Assembly (NCBI GenBank): GCA_025765615.1
Contig: JAIVFJ010000090.1
Location: forward strand, 1 to 64,000
DNA length: 64,000 bases
Source of the DNA: Zopfochytrium polystomum
Taxonomy: Eukaryota; Chytridiomycota; Chytridiomycetes; Chytridiales; Chytridiaceae
Reading direction: 5' to 3'
This document shows, piece after piece, positions 10,460-21,462 of the stretch. The stretch's first letter is position 1. Each line of letters starts with the position of its first letter. Under the pieces are notes generated by a model. It worked only from the letters and a program-made list of their open reading frames with translations. It did not search any database and had not been told where the DNA came from. Both the position numbers and the translations under genes were made by a program.

Positions 10460-11320
10460 AGTAAAAACACATTCAGCAACCACAAAATTTTTGCACAACT
10501 TCCTGGCACTATTGCTAAATAGAGGACTCTCAACTATCAGACAGGGTGCTCCAAAACCAGAACCCAATTTGCACAAACTGTTGATCTGACCAGGTTAGAG
10601 GGGCTTCCTACCTTACCCAACCTGCCAAAGCTGGATTTTACATGTTTTAGGTTTAAATCTGTTGTTGGACAGAGCTGGTACTAAAAGCATAACACTGGCA
10701 CTTAGCATGTACACCACCTACTGACCAGTGTGCTACTGTGACTGTAGTAGTACTCAAATCGTCTGGACTATGAACAAATAGTACACTTTCTGTGTCTGCT
10801 CCATTTGTCTATGTGTTGTTTCTTAATTTGAATTTTGTCCTTTGTTGTCTGCCTAGACTAGTAGACTGACTCTGACCCTGTCTGTTGTAGCCAATCCAAA
10901 TTTCCCCTGCAAAGCTGCTTCCTCCTGCTAAAGTTGACTTGGTGAGGTAGGGCAAGAGGGTCTGAGTCCTGACAGGCAGCATTCCCCTGACTCGAGCTGG
11001 GAACAGGACAGACACTTCCCGCCTCCCCACCTCCTTTGTAGACAACTGCTCCACCTCCCATAGGTACAGAGACAGATGTACAATTGTCTGTCCCTGGCAG
11101 TCACTCACAAATCCTCTGCCACACCCAAGGGTATCCCCCTCAACTGGGCCAGCAGCACAGCTGGTGGGCTGAGAGACAGGAGCATACTCTTCACCTGTCC
11201 CCTGCAGTCGTTCCTGTCACGCCACGGCCTGTTTATGAGACCACCCTGGTGGCAACTCTGTCTACAGCCCAGTCAAGGCAATTACTAAGGTTTCAAATCA
11301 ACACATTCTCATGACATTTG
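10460..11320. other. Intergenic, nothing recognised
   Basis: Frames of 60-100 codons overlap on both strands near 10.8-11.3 kb with no family signal. Confidence 0.4.
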
Positions 11321-11325
11321 ACCTC

Positions 11326-11389
11326 GTATTGTTATGGTAACAAAGCCGCCCATCGTTATCCGGTTCCAGGTTCGATTCCCCGCGATACA
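11326..11389 (+). pseudogene. tRNA-like remnant
   Basis: A seven-pair acceptor-like stem (GTATTGT/GCGATAC) brackets a good B-box (GGTTCGATTCC), but the whole is only 64 nt, the T-stem is broken outside its inner two pairs, and no anticodon stem forms. I read it as a decayed tRNA or tRNA-derived fragment. Confidence 0.4.
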
Positions 11390-11745
11390 CTAATTATACG
11401 TCATCCATATGTGATAAATTTCGCGATAACGTACTGCGATACCACATAAACTGATGCTGGAATGCCCTATCCTTGTCGCATCATTTATCGTCTGTCATGT
11501 GTTGATTTGGAACCTTAGTGATTATCATTGATTGCAACATACAATAGATGGTTGCTTGATGTGCACTCTGCTCTGCACACATACCCCATACACTCTGTTA
11601 TAAGGCAAGTTATAAGCCGTCCCTTGCCGTCTCGAAACCGAAAAAAAAACTAACAGCAAAATCCTGGTAAAACTGGTGGTAAACCTTACCTCTGGTTATG
11701 AAACTCTTTCAACCTCATCAGCTTGGTTTGTAGGGCTTAATATGC

Positions 11746-12160
11746 GTTAGGCGGAACTGACTTGTTAGCAGCAAGAGGCACAAGACAGACCCGAACCTAT
11801 TGTGACTGTCAGTTATCGTTCTCACAATGCCCATGGGAGAGTGTGCCACCGCCAATGCAGACCTGGGTGCTGGCTTGCGCTGATGACAAATACTCCGAGT
11901 ATTAAGTGGAACGGAAACCCGGTGTCAACAGTTTTCCTCCTCCTCTGCTCAAGCAGATAATATAGGAGAGGTTTTTACCCTGTGCCAGTCACGCTTGCCT
12001 AGCAACTATTACAGCGTGTGTATCATCATCATGTATCAATAATTCATAACAGAGTTTTTTCTCCTTTCTCTCCAAGTTGGGGAGAAGGACCACCCACAAA
12101 CACACATCTCCACTTCATTCACTCCTTCCACTCACTCACTCAGAGTAGACTGTTTACAAT
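11746..12160 (+). repeat. Dispersed repeat R1, copy B
   Basis: Same orientation as copy A and only a few percent different. It ends at the same place (CTGTTTACAAT). Sharp loss of similarity at both ends makes this a mobile or transposed unit rather than a tandem duplication of the locus. Confidence 0.85.
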
Positions 12161-12790
12161 ATGAATCGAATTGTATGAAAAAAAGGTCTGATTTGGGTCT
12201 GATTCAAAAAATCAAATCAAATCAAATCAAATGATTGTTTGCCAAAATCAGCCATTTGCGTTTGATTCAAAGCTTTTTAATGAGTATTTTTTCAAATGTC
12301 TGCCCTATTAGGGGTGATTCGGCCTAAAATGCCTAATTTGGGGGATCGAATGTCTGGCATATTGCAAAAAATTGTCATTTGAGTTTGGAAACCCAAATTG
12401 AATCAAGTCAAATTGCAAATCCAGCCCAACCTGTGTTAAACCCTATTGGTTTGGGAAAAAGCCATTCATTCTTAAGGCTGTGCAGGACGGACTTGGGGCG
12501 GACAATCCAGGAAAACGCTCTGCGTCTGCCCTTGTGGTTTCCCGAAAAGAGCCCTCTGTATATGTAAATGGAGATCCACAGGGTCCCCGCAAGTTTTCAG
12601 GCGGATTCCTCAAAAATCAGGCAGAAAAATTCCAGTTTGGATAAGGATCAGGGTCAAAACTGGCTGACTGCTGAGCCCTACCCAACACAGTCCTTCGGTC
12701 TATCCTCTGACCAAGCAGCAAGTAACTTTTGTGCCTTCAAAACATCACACTGGCAGAGAGACATACCCCTGAAATTGACTACACATTTTT

Positions 12791-12864
12791 TGGAGAATTG
12801 GGGGTATCAATCCCCGTGCCTCTCGCATGCTAAGCGAGCGCTCTACCATTTGAGCTAATTCCCC
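12791..12864 (-). tRNA. tRNA-Ala (anticodon AGC), abnormal T-loop
   Basis: The acceptor (GGGGAAT/ATTCTCC), D-arm (GCTC/GAGC) and anticodon arm (CTCGC/GCGAG, loop TTAGCAT, anticodon AGC) are all perfect. The T-arm is not: the loop is eight bases and lacks the TTCGA consensus of the internal B-box. It may be a recently damaged gene. Otherwise the sequence is that of a normal eukaryotic tRNA-Ala. Confidence 0.7.
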
Positions 12865-12869
12865 ATGTC

Positions 12870-13314
12870 CCATTGGCGGTATATACAGAACTCATTGACA
12901 TGTGTGTTTGTGAGTTTGTCAAGAGTCCTTCTTGGAGAGCAGGAAAACTCTGCTGTGAGTAATTGAATCATAATGATGATATGCATGCTATAATAGCTAA
13001 GGCTTGGGGGTTGGGCTAACCCAACAGGTTCACTGTTGCTTAACAGGCTGGTTTTAGCAGGGCACAGCCTGCAGAATCAAACAAAACCTCGTCAGAACGT
13101 TTTGGTGGCTTTAAAGTTTCCTCTCATGCACATTAACCAGAAAAACTCCAGGCAGAATGATTGGAATGTGAATCCTGGTAAGCCAAACACCCAAGCTGTA
13201 ATAACAGTCACTGGGAGAACCAACCCATAATCATCTGCTTGGCAGAAGAGGTGGAAAACTGTTTACACTGGGTTCTGTTCCATTACATACCATGGGCTCC
13301 TATAATTGAATTAC
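12870..13314. other. Short intergenic stretch to retrotransposon
   Basis: No gene is seen. The last five bases (13315-13319, CAATT) are the left target-site duplication of the element that follows. Confidence 0.5.
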
Positions 13315-13319
13315 CAATT

Positions 13320-13677
13320 TGTCAGGAACAGGGCAGGACAGGACAAGGCATGGCAGACAAGGAACTGAGAGCAGTGATGATTGTATTGGAAACAATAATT
13401 CACTTGAGGGATGGGACAGGTCCCCCTTCCCCCTTTTATACCTTTTGAGAGTGTTCCTTGTCAAGACTCCAAGAAAGTTCCAGAAAGAGCAATTAGTAAT
13501 ACAATGATACCAATGATACCAATGACAACAAGACAAGTCAGGAAAGCAAAGAAGGTTCCAGAAGGTTCCAGAAGGTTCCATGAAGGAATGTTCTAGAAGG
13601 TTCCAGAAGGTTCCAGAAGGTTCCATGAAGGAATGTTCTAGAAGGTTCCAGAGGTTTCCAGAGGGTGATTCATAACA
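13320..13677 (-). repeat. 3' LTR of the deleted element
   Basis: 358 bp, TG...CA. It contains GGTTCCAGAAGGTTCC-type arrays (heat-shock-element units read in reverse) and the TATA segment. Short reading frames that cross it recur in every LTR and are not genes. Confidence 0.93.
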
Positions 13678-15270
13678 TCATCTCCCCCTTTTAGGCCTCT
13701 TCTGCAACTTGGTGGGGTACCTGGTCTTGAACTCGAGCAGAAGGTCTTGGCAGTGAGTGAGGTTTGACTCAGGCTCCCAGGTGTTGTCAGCATCTGAGTA
13801 ACCTTTCCACTTAACAAGGAACTTGAGTGTTCTTCCAAACCACTTGGCATCCAAGATTTGTTCAACCTCAAATTCCTCTTCACCTTCTACCTCAACTGGA
13901 GGAGGAGGAGGAACAACTCTGCCTGGAATGGAATTGGCCACAAACTTCTCCAAAAGGCTGACATGGAAAACTGGGTGGATCTTCATGGATGCAGGGAGAT
14001 CCAGCTTGAAGGTGACTGGATTGATTTGCTCCAAGATCTTGAAAGGACCCAACTTGAGGTTGTCTAGCTTGGGACTTGGTCTTTTGGTCTGCAAGTTCTT
14101 CCTCATGCCTGGCCAGTAAAAGTCTCTGGAAACAAGCTCATATGTCTTGTGCTCTCGTGGGTGTCCAGCTGTTGCTCCATCATGCCTTGTCTTGAGTATC
14201 TCAAGTTTTTCCTCTTCTTGGCTGATTTGAATCTTGTGAGGCTTGGGGTCCTTGGAAATAGCATGGGCCCACACACGGTCAGGAAGCAGTGAAAGGTGTG
14301 TCTTGGATTGTGGGGTGAAACCATCTCCCCCTTCAGGTGCAAGGTCTGTCCTTCTGTGCTCATCAGCAGTGGGGCTTGAATTGTTGACTGGGAACTGTGA
14401 TTCTTGAATCTTTGACTGAGGGTTCTGTTCTTGGCAAAGGCTGTGAGCTGTGGAGCTTGAATCTTGAATTTGGACTGTGAACTGTGGTACTTGAATCTTT
14501 GACTGTGGGTTCTGTGAACTACAGACTTGGCCATGACTGTGAGCTCTGTGAGCTCTACTTGAATCTTGACTGTGAACTGTGAACTGTGGAACTTGAGTCT
14601 TGGCTGGGATTTGTGAACTGCAGGGTGACACTGGAGTCTTTGGTGGTTGACCTTTAATACCTGGCTGTGAACCTTGAATCAAGGTCTTGCGAGCATGAGA
14701 CTTGGAGGCTTGACTTGAGTTTTGGGTGACTGTTCCAATTGGTGGAGGTTGGACTTGACCAGTGACCCAATCAATGTCAGGGTTCTGGGCTTGCAGCCAT
14801 GGTAATCCCAGGATGACAGAGAATGTGGGTGAGCCAAGATCCAATACTTCCAGGTTGACCATGGATGGTGGAAAGTCTTGGATGTGGAGGTTTAGCTTGG
14901 TTTCATGGCTGATTTCCTTGAACAGAGCATGATTGGCAAAGTGGACCTTGAGGGGTGTGGATTTCTTAATGGTGGGAATGGCACAAGACTTGGCAAGGGT
15001 GGCATCAATGATGTTGCAGGATGATCCAGAGTCGATAAGGGCCTTGGTTGTGATGGTTGACTTGGGTGAGAGTTGAATCTTGACATCCATGGTGAGTTGG
15101 TGGGGCTTGGAATCTGAGGTGTTTGTGGTGCTGGTGGTGGTGATGAAACAGGGGCAGCTTGGAGGAGGGTCCAGGGAATTGCCCCTCAGTGAGCCTGGAC
15201 CTGGGAGTTTGGGTGCTTCTTCCTTGGGCAGTCCTTGACAGCATGCTCCTTGGAGCCACAGTAGAAACAC
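13678..15270 (-). CDS. Truncated Pol-derived ORF (protease, zinc finger, chromodomain; no RT, RNase H or integrase core)
   Basis: The 530-codon open frame is the Pol frame of the full-length element after two deletions that both preserve the frame. In order it keeps the frameshift overlap with gag, the aspartic protease motif DSGSS, the long Ser/Gln-rich linker, the tail of the RNase H region (RRTDLAPEGG), the HHCC finger region ending FYWPGMRK, then directly the segment NLQTKRPSPK and the C-terminal chromodomain (EFEVEQILDAKWFG, LVKWKGY). The second junction lies in the 8-bp direct repeat TGAGGAAG, present at both break points in the intact element. The first has little or no microhomology. 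The protein could bind RNA or chromatin but cannot reverse transcribe or integrate. It would be translated by -1 frameshifting from gag. Confidence 0.85.
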   Translation of the reverse strand: MFLLWLQGACCQGLPKEEAPKLPGPGSLRGNSLDPPPSCPCFITTTSTTNTSDSKPHQLTMDVKIQLSPKSTITTKALIDSGSSCNIIDATLAKSCAIPTIKKSTPLKVHFANHALFKEISHETKLNLHIQDFPPSMVNLEVLDLGSPTFSVILGLPWLQAQNPDIDWVTGQVQPPPIGTVTQNSSQASKSHARKTLIQGSQPGIKGQPPKTPVSPCSSQIPAKTQVPQFTVHSQDSSRAHRAHSHGQVCSSQNPQSKIQVPQFTVQIQDSSSTAHSLCQEQNPQSKIQESQFPVNNSSPTADEHRRTDLAPEGGDGFTPQSKTHLSLLPDRVWAHAISKDPKPHKIQISQEEEKLEILKTRHDGATAGHPREHKTYELVSRDFYWPGMRKNLQTKRPSPKLDNLKLGPFKILEQINPVTFKLDLPASMKIHPVFHVSLLEKFVANSIPGRVVPPPPPVEVEGEEEFEVEQILDAKWFGRTLKFLVKWKGYSDADNTWEPESNLTHCQDLLLEFKTRYPTKLQKRPKRGR

Positions 15271-16109
15271 AGTCCCTGCTGGGCCCTCCTTGTTTTCTCC
15301 TCTTGGCTCAGAGGACCCTTAGGAAGTGTCTCAACTGCATCCACTTGCATGGGTTCAGGAACTGTAAGAGCTTGAGGGACTGGGGTAGGTCTTGATGTAG
15401 TTCCTACTTGTCTTCGCTTCAGCCTCTTGGAGTAGAGTCTGTTGTCAATCTTGATGGCAAGGAGAATGTACTCTTCCAAGGTCTCAGGGATGTGCAGAGA
15501 CTGGGAGAGCATGTCTTGGATAGACTCATGGAGACCATCATGGTACAGCTCCATCAGAGCTGCATCATTGTATCCAGAGTCTCTGGCTAGTTGCTTGAAT
15601 TGGTTGGTGTAGGCCACACAAGATTGCTTTCCTTGCTTGATATGCTTGAGCTTGGATCTTGCTGTCCAAGATGCGTAGGGGTCACCAAAGGTAGCTTCCA
15701 GCCCCTCCCAGAGCTCTTGCAGGGTGGTGGGTGTGCTTGGGAGAGATCTGTACCATGATTGAGCTTGACCAGACAGGAGGGTGCTTGTGAAAAGAACCTT
15801 GACTTGCTCACTTGGAAATCTTGAAGGTTGGAGAAGGATGACATTCTCCACAGTGGCCATGAAGTTCCTAAGGTCTTTGGCCAGCCCAGTGAACTTGTCA
15901 GGGCTGGGAACCTTGGGCTCTCTTGCTTGGTTGGCTTGAGGCAGGGGAAGAGCTTGATGTTCTTGTTGGTGAAGTTGTTGTTGAAGCTGGTGCTGCTGGT
16001 GAAGGACTTGTTCTTGAAGTTGGTGTGTCTGTCTTGAGAGGGCTTGTAATTGGTCCATCAAGGCTTGGAAGGCAGTTGCATCAGGGAAGGTGTTGTTTGG
16101 GTCAGACAT
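15186..16109 (-). CDS. gag: Gag protein of the deleted element
   Basis: The predicted 307-residue protein appears identical to Gag of the full-length element: a Gln/His-rich coiled-coil N-terminus (about residues 15-55), a retrotransposon Gag (capsid) domain at roughly 75-230, and a CCHC zinc knuckle (CFYCGSKEHAVKDCP) near the C-terminus. The ATG start is the first after the 5' LTR and leaves a short leader. Keeping an intact Gag while losing the enzymes fits a parasite that still packages its own RNA. The slippery site of the frameshift signal lies at 15207-15213 on this strand. Confidence 0.92.
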   Translation of the reverse strand: MSDPNNTFPDATAFQALMDQLQALSRQTHQLQEQVLHQQHQLQQQLHQQEHQALPLPQANQAREPKVPSPDKFTGLAKDLRNFMATVENVILLQPSRFPSEQVKVLFTSTLLSGQAQSWYRSLPSTPTTLQELWEGLEATFGDPYASWTARSKLKHIKQGKQSCVAYTNQFKQLARDSGYNDAALMELYHDGLHESIQDMLSQSLHIPETLEEYILLAIKIDNRLYSKRLKRRQVGTTSRPTPVPQALTVPEPMQVDAVETLPKGPLSQEEKTRRAQQGLCFYCGSKEHAVKDCPRKKHPNSQVQAH

Positions 16110-16149
16110 GATGGCAGAGAGTAGTGGGAGAGGGTGAAGTGAATTATGA

Positions 16150-16502
16150 TGTCAGGAACAGGGCAGGACAGGACAAGGCAGACAAGGAACTGAGAGGAGT
16201 GATGATTGTATTGGAAACAATAATTCACTTGAGGGATGGGACAGGTCCCCCATCCCCCTTTTATACCTTTTGAGAGTGTTCCTTGTCAAGACTCCAAGAA
16301 AGTTCCAGAAAGAGCAATTAGTAATACAATGATACCAATGATACCAATGACAACAAGACAAGTCAGGAAAGCAAAGAAGGTTCCAGAAGGTTCCAGAAGG
16401 TTCCATGAAGGAATGTTCTAGAAGGTTCCAGAAGGTTCCAGAAGGTTCCATGAAGGAATGTTCTAGAAGGTTCCAGAGGTTTCCAGAGGGTGATTCATAA
16501 CA
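16150..16502 (-). repeat. 5' LTR of the deleted element
   Basis: 353 bp, bounded by TG/CA, with the TATA segment, the presumed transcript-start segment AAGTGAATTAT and the adjacent fold-back primer site all conserved with the full-length copy. Confidence 0.93.
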
Positions 16503-16507
16503 CAATT

Positions 16508-18285
16508 GAATTTCTTTCTTCCAATTATTGAGGGAGCCAGTTCAGTTATTGGAAATATTGGAACAACAATTGATTGAATGATTTAAGAAGGACAGATCAC
16601 TGACAAGGTCTTATGGTGAGGGCAGCCTCCTTTCCACCCACTGTTTTTGCCTTTCAGCCATTGTTTCCTCTGGAGGCCTTTGCGAAAAAAATTACTCTGA
16701 TGTGGCATTTCCCACCAAACAATTAATTTTTCAGAACCACTGCTACATACTCACAAAAAGGTAGTAGCAGATAGCCCCTTACATGTGCTTCTCATTATCC
16801 TGGTTTTCTTGCAGACATGAAGCAGATACAGATATCCAATCTCTGCGCTTCTTATTAAGTTTACTCAGAAATTTTCTACTATGCAGACTAAATATTCAGA
16901 CTAATTGTCAAGCTTCCTGCTCTAATTTCATTGTACAGTTGGGGGGAAAAAGTACAAAAAGTTCCAGCGTCCTTCACAGAAGCCCAACATACAAAACTTT
17001 CCCAGTTCTCAATCTTTTGATGCCAAACTTTGAGCACAATTAGGAATTTGGTGGAGTGATATGCTGCTAAAAAATTTTATGAAGTTGCAGCAGCTCAGTC
17101 CCCAGATAATAGCAATCAAATAGGAAAACACTGGGAATAGACAGATCCTCTTGAGTTGCTCTCTTTGAGCAGTTTGGACGAAAATGCCTTAACAGGAGCT
17201 GATTGATAGCGCATCATTTTTCAAATACCAAGTGTGAAACTGAATACACTGTGTGATTTTCAGCAGCAAAAGAAGTTGGAGCAACCAGATAACTTGCAAA
17301 CATGCAATTTCTAAACTCAAATACCTTCCCATTTGAAGCCTCTTTAGAGATGCTGCTGAAGAAGATAGGCGCTTGTGAAACATTTTGGTGAATAAGTCGC
17401 AAGCTTTGTGTGATCAGAAGTTTTTTTTGAACCAATAAGCAATAAGTTTGCAAATTTTGCTGTGAATGACTTCTCCAACTTCTGGAGCTGCTGGAAAATG
17501 CCACAGTCCATTTCATCATATCAAAGCTATGTATGTGGTGATCTGTTTCAGATTGTTTACCAGTACTACTGGTTTGCAGTGTGCAAAGTGTGTAAATCAG
17601 ATTAGGAAAAGTGAAAATTGACAGGCAGTTCATTTCCAAAATTTTCATGTAAAATTCCCATTATCAGGAGAATGAGCCACAGACGTCTCATCAAAATTCT
17701 CTAATGTATTTGACTACTAATGCCCTATCAGTGTACAAAATCTCCTAACAAAATATTGGAAACTGACAGAGTTCTCTGCCATGGACTTCTGTCTGAGAAT
17801 TCAGAAAATTCGGAGTGTCTGAAGACTTTTTTCCCTCCTCTGTACTTCACTATGTCTGATGGTGAGAAGAGCTCTAGGGTCTGCTGCAGACTGAGTCAGG
17901 CTGGACTTTGAGGAAATTTTATAGTTCAATGTTTGAATTCGATTCAATTCAACTTCATTAATAGACATTTTGTATTTATTTCAAAGTTGGCAAAATTTGA
18001 TGTAAAATTAGCAATATGTCAAATTCAAATGTCCGTCAACAGCAAGAAAATTGGTGTTTGGGTCCAAAACATTGAATCAAGTTGGGGCAGGCCCATCTCC
18101 ATTTGGTGTGTGGCAGACTGTAAAGAGCTCCCTTTGGCTCCTGAGTTACAATTAGCGTCTGAGTAACTTGAGAGCCCCTTGTTTATATGCTTACACAATC
18201 TTATAAATGCTTCTTTTCAATAATTTTTTCTTTCTTGTCAGTGTCGCCTTGTCATTAATTTTTAATTCTTCCATCATTTCATTTT
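16508..18285. other. Intergenic, nothing recognised
   Basis: AT-rich. The longest frame (minus, 17214-17648, 144 codons) shows no domain and no supporting splice structure. I do not call it. Confidence 0.4.
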
Positions 18286-18289
18286 TCTC

Positions 18290-18352
18290 TCACAAACACA
18301 CATCTCCACTTCATTCACTCCTTCCACTACCTCACTCAGAGTGGAGTGTTTG
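18290..18352 (+). repeat. Fragment of repeat R1 (3' end only)
   Basis: Matches the last ~60 bp of copies A and B (ACAAACACACATCTCCACTT onward, then CACTCAGAGT). Confidence 0.7.
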
Positions 18353-18817
18353 CACTTCAAACAGTTTTCTTCCTTTCTTCCCGCTTTTTTTTCTTCCTCT
18401 CTTTCCTAATTCCCCCCCTCCCTATAAATAGCTGCCCTGGGGGGAGCACCCTCATTAATCTCACCTAACTTTACAAACCCACCCTTCACTAAATGCCATT
18501 TCTCAAGAAATTCAATTGTGTTCTTCTGAAATCCCCTTCCGTTCTACCCAATGAGCCTCCTCTGAACCTCCTATAACACAAGTTGAGCTGCCTGTCATTT
18601 GGTTGGACTCTTTGCAGTTGTGCGGAGCTGGTACGCCAGTCCTGCCGTGGTTAGACCTTATGTCGCCCAGAAGAGTAACCATCTACCTCTGGCTCTGTTT
18701 GCATGGATGACGATAATGATGAATAAATACAAGCCACACTTTGACCATCGATGAAAGATAATAAATAGATTTACGTAATGCCACCAGTTCGTAAGACGGA
18801 AGGATGTAGATGCAAAC

Positions 18818-18983
18818 AGTCTACTCTGAGTGAGTGAGTGGAAGGGGTGAATGAAGTGGAGATGTGTGTTTGTGGGTGGTCCTTCTCCCCAACTAGGAGA
18901 GAAAGAGAAAAACTCTGTTATGATGCCCATGGGGAGAGCAAGCCACTGCCTATGCAGACCTGGGCGCTGGCTTGTGCTGTTGA
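18818..18983. repeat. Rearranged R1 copy with inverted halves
   Basis: 18818-18924 matches the 3' half of R1 on the minus strand. From about 18925 the sequence switches to the plus-strand internal block (GATGCCCATGGGGAGAGC... to GGCTTGTGCTG). The two halves meet head to head at the AACTCTGTTATGA segment. Confidence 0.65.
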
Positions 18984-19129
18984 CGATTGAACATAAGTGA
19001 AACGATTAACGAAAAGGATAGCCAATCGATTAAGTATATTAAGATTGGAGTATCGTACAGTAAGAAGGACAGAGCCATTTGTTAGGAAAATGATTTGAAT
19101 GATAGCCTCAAAGATTTCTCTGCCCAAAC

Positions 19130-19160
<31 letters not shown>

Positions 19161-20795
19161 TTAGTTTCTGCCCAGCACCGTCTTGTACGCGCAAGAGCTG
19201 GATCAAGCTCCGCGAGCTTGTTGCCAACACCACCGCATTCACATTCCGAGGTATCCCTCGCATTCATCCCCCCCTCTATATCGCGTGCCATAGCTTCCCC
19301 TCAACCAAACCATTCCACCCCCCCAAAAACCCTCACACTCCGCTGCCAGTAACAGAGTGCGTGCAAAAAGCGCTCGCCGCTCGAACATCGACTGGGACTG
19401 AAAAGCGCCTGTCGCTCAGGCGTCAGCGGAACCTGTGGGCGAGACCCGCTCTGGGGCCGTTTGAGCTCGAGAACCTGCACATTTACGGCCCACAAGGGAA
19501 CTAAGGAGCAGCACTTTTTTTTTTCTTCTGTTAGGGGCGGGCTTCGTCTTTGCGTTTTTCCATTCGACACTTTGTCATTTTCGATTACGAAGGATTACTC
19601 GCTCACTATGTAGTCTCTTTCATCTCCTCTGCAAACCTCAAGTTTGCTTCGCCCTTCATTTAAATAAATGAGCCCTTCAGTCTCCGGACTTGGGTGCTGT
19701 CGCCATCGACGCGGTGGGAGCGCGCATGTCTGAGTATAGCGGCGCCCACGCGGCCGCAGCCTCGACCGCTACGAGGTTGGCGAAAAAGCGACTCTGTTTA
19801 ATGTTCCAACGCCAAGGTCGTCGAGGCGAGCCAAAAAAATGTACTGGTTAGTTAGTTCAGTGACCCACTCGAATTTTCCCCAAAGAGGGTAGGAGAAAAG
19901 GGACAACGGTTTTCGCCAACAGACGACATGAAACAATAGAAGCTTCCAATTCCAATTCGTTGCACGAAAGTAGTCCATATTATGTAGATGTTGTTTGCTT
20001 TCCCCAGCGATTCCGCGTTGCCAAAACACTCATGCTGACCACCACAACCCGCCGCAAATTCACGAAGAATCTGTGCCAGACTTGTCAATATTCAGACAGC
20101 CGGACACGCGAGCAAAACGGACAAACGAACAATCACACAATCGCACGCAGCTTTCGAGCACCCGAGCGCAGATCAGCAATCTTTGGTCCAAGTCGGAGAA
20201 CCCACAAGGTTAGTGCTGCTCGCGAACATCGCTTGCATCCAGCCCCCATCCGCCTCCCACCCACCCGCTCCATTGTGATGCTTGCTTGCAAACCTGCTAC
20301 GGCGGAGAAGCCGCCCTCATTCATGGGGATCACCGAAGATCATGGCCACCACCACTTGCTCGACTCCACGGTGTTCCAAAAGTCGCCTCCAATGAGACAT
20401 GCAGCCGCAACAACGATCTCAATGTTACCACCAACCTGCCACGATCTCCAACGGCTCTCCTCGCAAACACCTTCGCAGCCTCCCCTTGTCTCGAGGTGCG
20501 GGCGCAGCGGATCCAAAGTGGTGCGAGGTGACGAGCTTGTCCTCATACTCGTCGTCATCTCCTCAACCTCCAGTGAAGAAGAAGCAGAAGGCGCCGGAGG
20601 AGCACTATCCTGACCAACCTATCCACTGTGGCTGGCGTCTTTTTCGACCCGTCCACCAAGGACAAGCAAGGCACTAAGGTCACGTGACTGCCTGTCTTTT
20701 GCTGCTGCATGACGTGGCGCAGAACTGGGGAAGGAAGAATAGACTGAGTCTGCGCAGTGCTTGCTAATTTCTCCCTCCCTCTCCCTCTCCCTCTC

Positions 20796-20871
<76 letters not shown>

Positions 20872-21025
20872 CTGTTCCTGTTGTCAGTAACACTCTGAGA
20901 TGATTTTAACAGTGTTTCTTTCTTCTTATTTGAAGGTATTTCCACACATATGTATAGCCTTCTTTTCCAAAAAGAATCGACTTTTAAATCGAAGACTGAG
21001 TTGGAGACCATAACCAACTGTGCTA
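18984..21025. other. Mostly non-coding tract with poly-A and (CT)n tracts
   Basis: Contains a poly-A run at 19129-19157 and a long (CT)n tract at 20776-20862. Between 19.96 and 20.68 kb the plus strand has frames of 70-217 codons rich in Pro, Ser and His, with a KKKQK segment at about 20575. They may be exons of an uncalled gene, but I recognise no domain and cannot place splice sites. Confidence 0.35.
20776..20862. repeat. (CT)n microsatellite
   Basis: About 85 bp of nearly pure CT. The RERERE frames on the minus strand come from it. Confidence 0.9.
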
Positions 21026-21462
21026 GTCCACTCACTGACTTGTGGTTTGCTTTTCCTTTTTAAAGTGTTTTTTTCCAGTTTTTACTTGTTGCTTCAGACA
21101 GTTATTCTTTTCGCTGGAGCAGAAAGGACGCCACTCGTCCCTCACACATAGGCAGCAACATTCACCAACAGTCCAATCAAGCGAAGCAACACCCACAACA
21201 GACCCCACCAAGGCTCCACCTGCCAATTGACCTCTTCTGCTGAGCATCCTACTTGTGAGTTCTCACTCATCCTTGAATTTGCTCTGATTGATCCTGTTTG
21301 CACAAATCTGGTCTTGTCCGTCCAGCTGCTGCTGGGATCCATTCTTGTGTCACCTCCTGAGCCCTTGTTATGCAAGCACTTGGATTTCGTTCGTTCTGCT
21401 GTGCTGGTGGTAATGTGACTCAAGTTGCTCCCAAAACGCCAATGCTGATAACCGTCAAAATT

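Larger units (their letters stand above)
13320..16502 (-). mobile_element. Internally deleted, non-autonomous copy of the chromodomain LTR retrotransposon
   Basis: The element lies on the minus strand, with LTRs at 16150-16502 (5') and 13320-13677 (3') and a perfect 5-bp target duplication CAATT at 13315-13319 and 16503-16507. Compared with the full-length copy at 53131-58447 it has lost about 2184 bp in two blocks. One removes reverse transcriptase and RNase H, the other the integrase catalytic core. Gag, the frameshift signal, the protease region, the HHCC zinc finger and the chromodomain are kept. The LTRs differ by a 5-bp insertion and at least two substitutions, so it is older than the full-length copy. 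It could only move with enzymes supplied by an intact element. Confidence 0.95.

Noticed and set aside
20555..21035. Arg/Glu repeat frames on the minus strand
   Set aside because: Generated by the (CT)n microsatellite at 20776-20862.
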